A DNA stretch of 20,911 bases, from contig CAMLDH010000024.1 in NCBI GenBank assembly GCA_946478765.1, positions 1 through 20,911 of the forward strand, read 5' to 3'. How positions within the stretch are numbered: the stretch's first letter is position 1; each line of letters starts with the position of its first letter. The notes under the pieces were generated by a model that did not search any database, was not told the origin of the DNA, and saw nothing but the letters and a program-made list of their open reading frames with translations. Source of the stretch: an uncultured Oxalobacteraceae bacterium. Its GTDB lineage: Bacteria > Pseudomonadota > Gammaproteobacteria > Burkholderiales > Burkholderiaceae. Positions 20,858 through 20,911 of the stretch are shown here, in pieces. Both the position numbers and the translations under genes were made by a program.

Positions 20858-20911
20858 TCATATTGCATCAAGCGCATTTTGCAAATCGCGCCGCAAATCC
20901 TCAACATGTTC
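20858..20911 (-). CDS. Possible 3' end of a further leftward gene (partial)
   Basis: At the window edge the minus strand is open from 20911 to a TGA at 20858 and encodes EHVEDLRRDLQNALDAI. That has the charge pattern of a C-terminal helix and would be the end of a gene on the same strand as the PilT-like gene, 61 bases upstream of it. With only 17 codons visible this is tentative. Confidence 0.25.
   Translation of the reverse strand, partial: EHVEDLRRDLQNALDAI

Noticed and set aside
1..20911. CRISPR array or defence island.
   Set aside because: No regularly spaced direct repeats, cas genes, restriction enzymes or toxin-antitoxin pairs were recognised in the window.

Overview
The window looks like a chromosomal segment of a betaproteobacterium, most likely Burkholderiales and probably Oxalobacteraceae (Herbaspirillum/Herminiimonas/Collimonas-like). 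Grounds: moderately high GC, GC-rich codon use, a three-gene DUF883-YqjE-YqjK-like cluster, a GspE_N/PilT-type ATPase repertoire and a DUF6622-like membrane protein. This is inferred from family resemblance, not from a database search.

Left part (1-7200): a tRNA-Val(UAC) gene read leftward from a strong promoter overlapping the end of a small membrane-protein gene; then rightward genes for prolyl aminopeptidase, a DHH phosphoesterase, a TonB-C-like lipoprotein, an Ala/Asp-rich exported protein with an intrinsic terminator, a hypothetical protein and a stand-alone dihydrolipoamide-dehydrogenase-like flavoprotein. A short remnant of fadH (2,4-dienoyl-CoA reductase) lies immediately after the DHH gene.

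Middle (7200-11060): a DUF883/YqjE/YqjK-like envelope operon and an OmpA-domain lipoprotein, followed by a gene graveyard: a GyrI-like domain gene cut after about 34 codons, a ycaO gene missing its 5' end and about 140 internal codons, and a degenerate C-terminal scrap of an IS66-type transposase next to the broken ycaO end.

Right centre (11080-16290): the most coherent system. A KimA-like K+ transporter gene is divergent from a two-gene operon for a KdpD-type kinase that lacks the canonical N-terminal KdpD domain and for KdpE. The 300-bp AT-rich region between them carries GTAAAAA repeats at helical spacing, reading TTTTTACACC toward the transporter. No kdpFABC is present. I infer that KdpDE has been rewired to a KimA-type importer.

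Right part (16290-20911): a leftward GAF + GspE_N protein whose ATPase domain is missing, a 104-residue hypothetical protein, a cysteine-rich small protein, a PlsC-family acyltransferase and an orphan PilT/PilU-like ATPase.

A repeat family cuts across these regions. Three structured palindromic elements with the end TAGAGCGGNTTKC lie after three unrelated genes, and in each case the element's first three bases are that gene's TAG stop codon.
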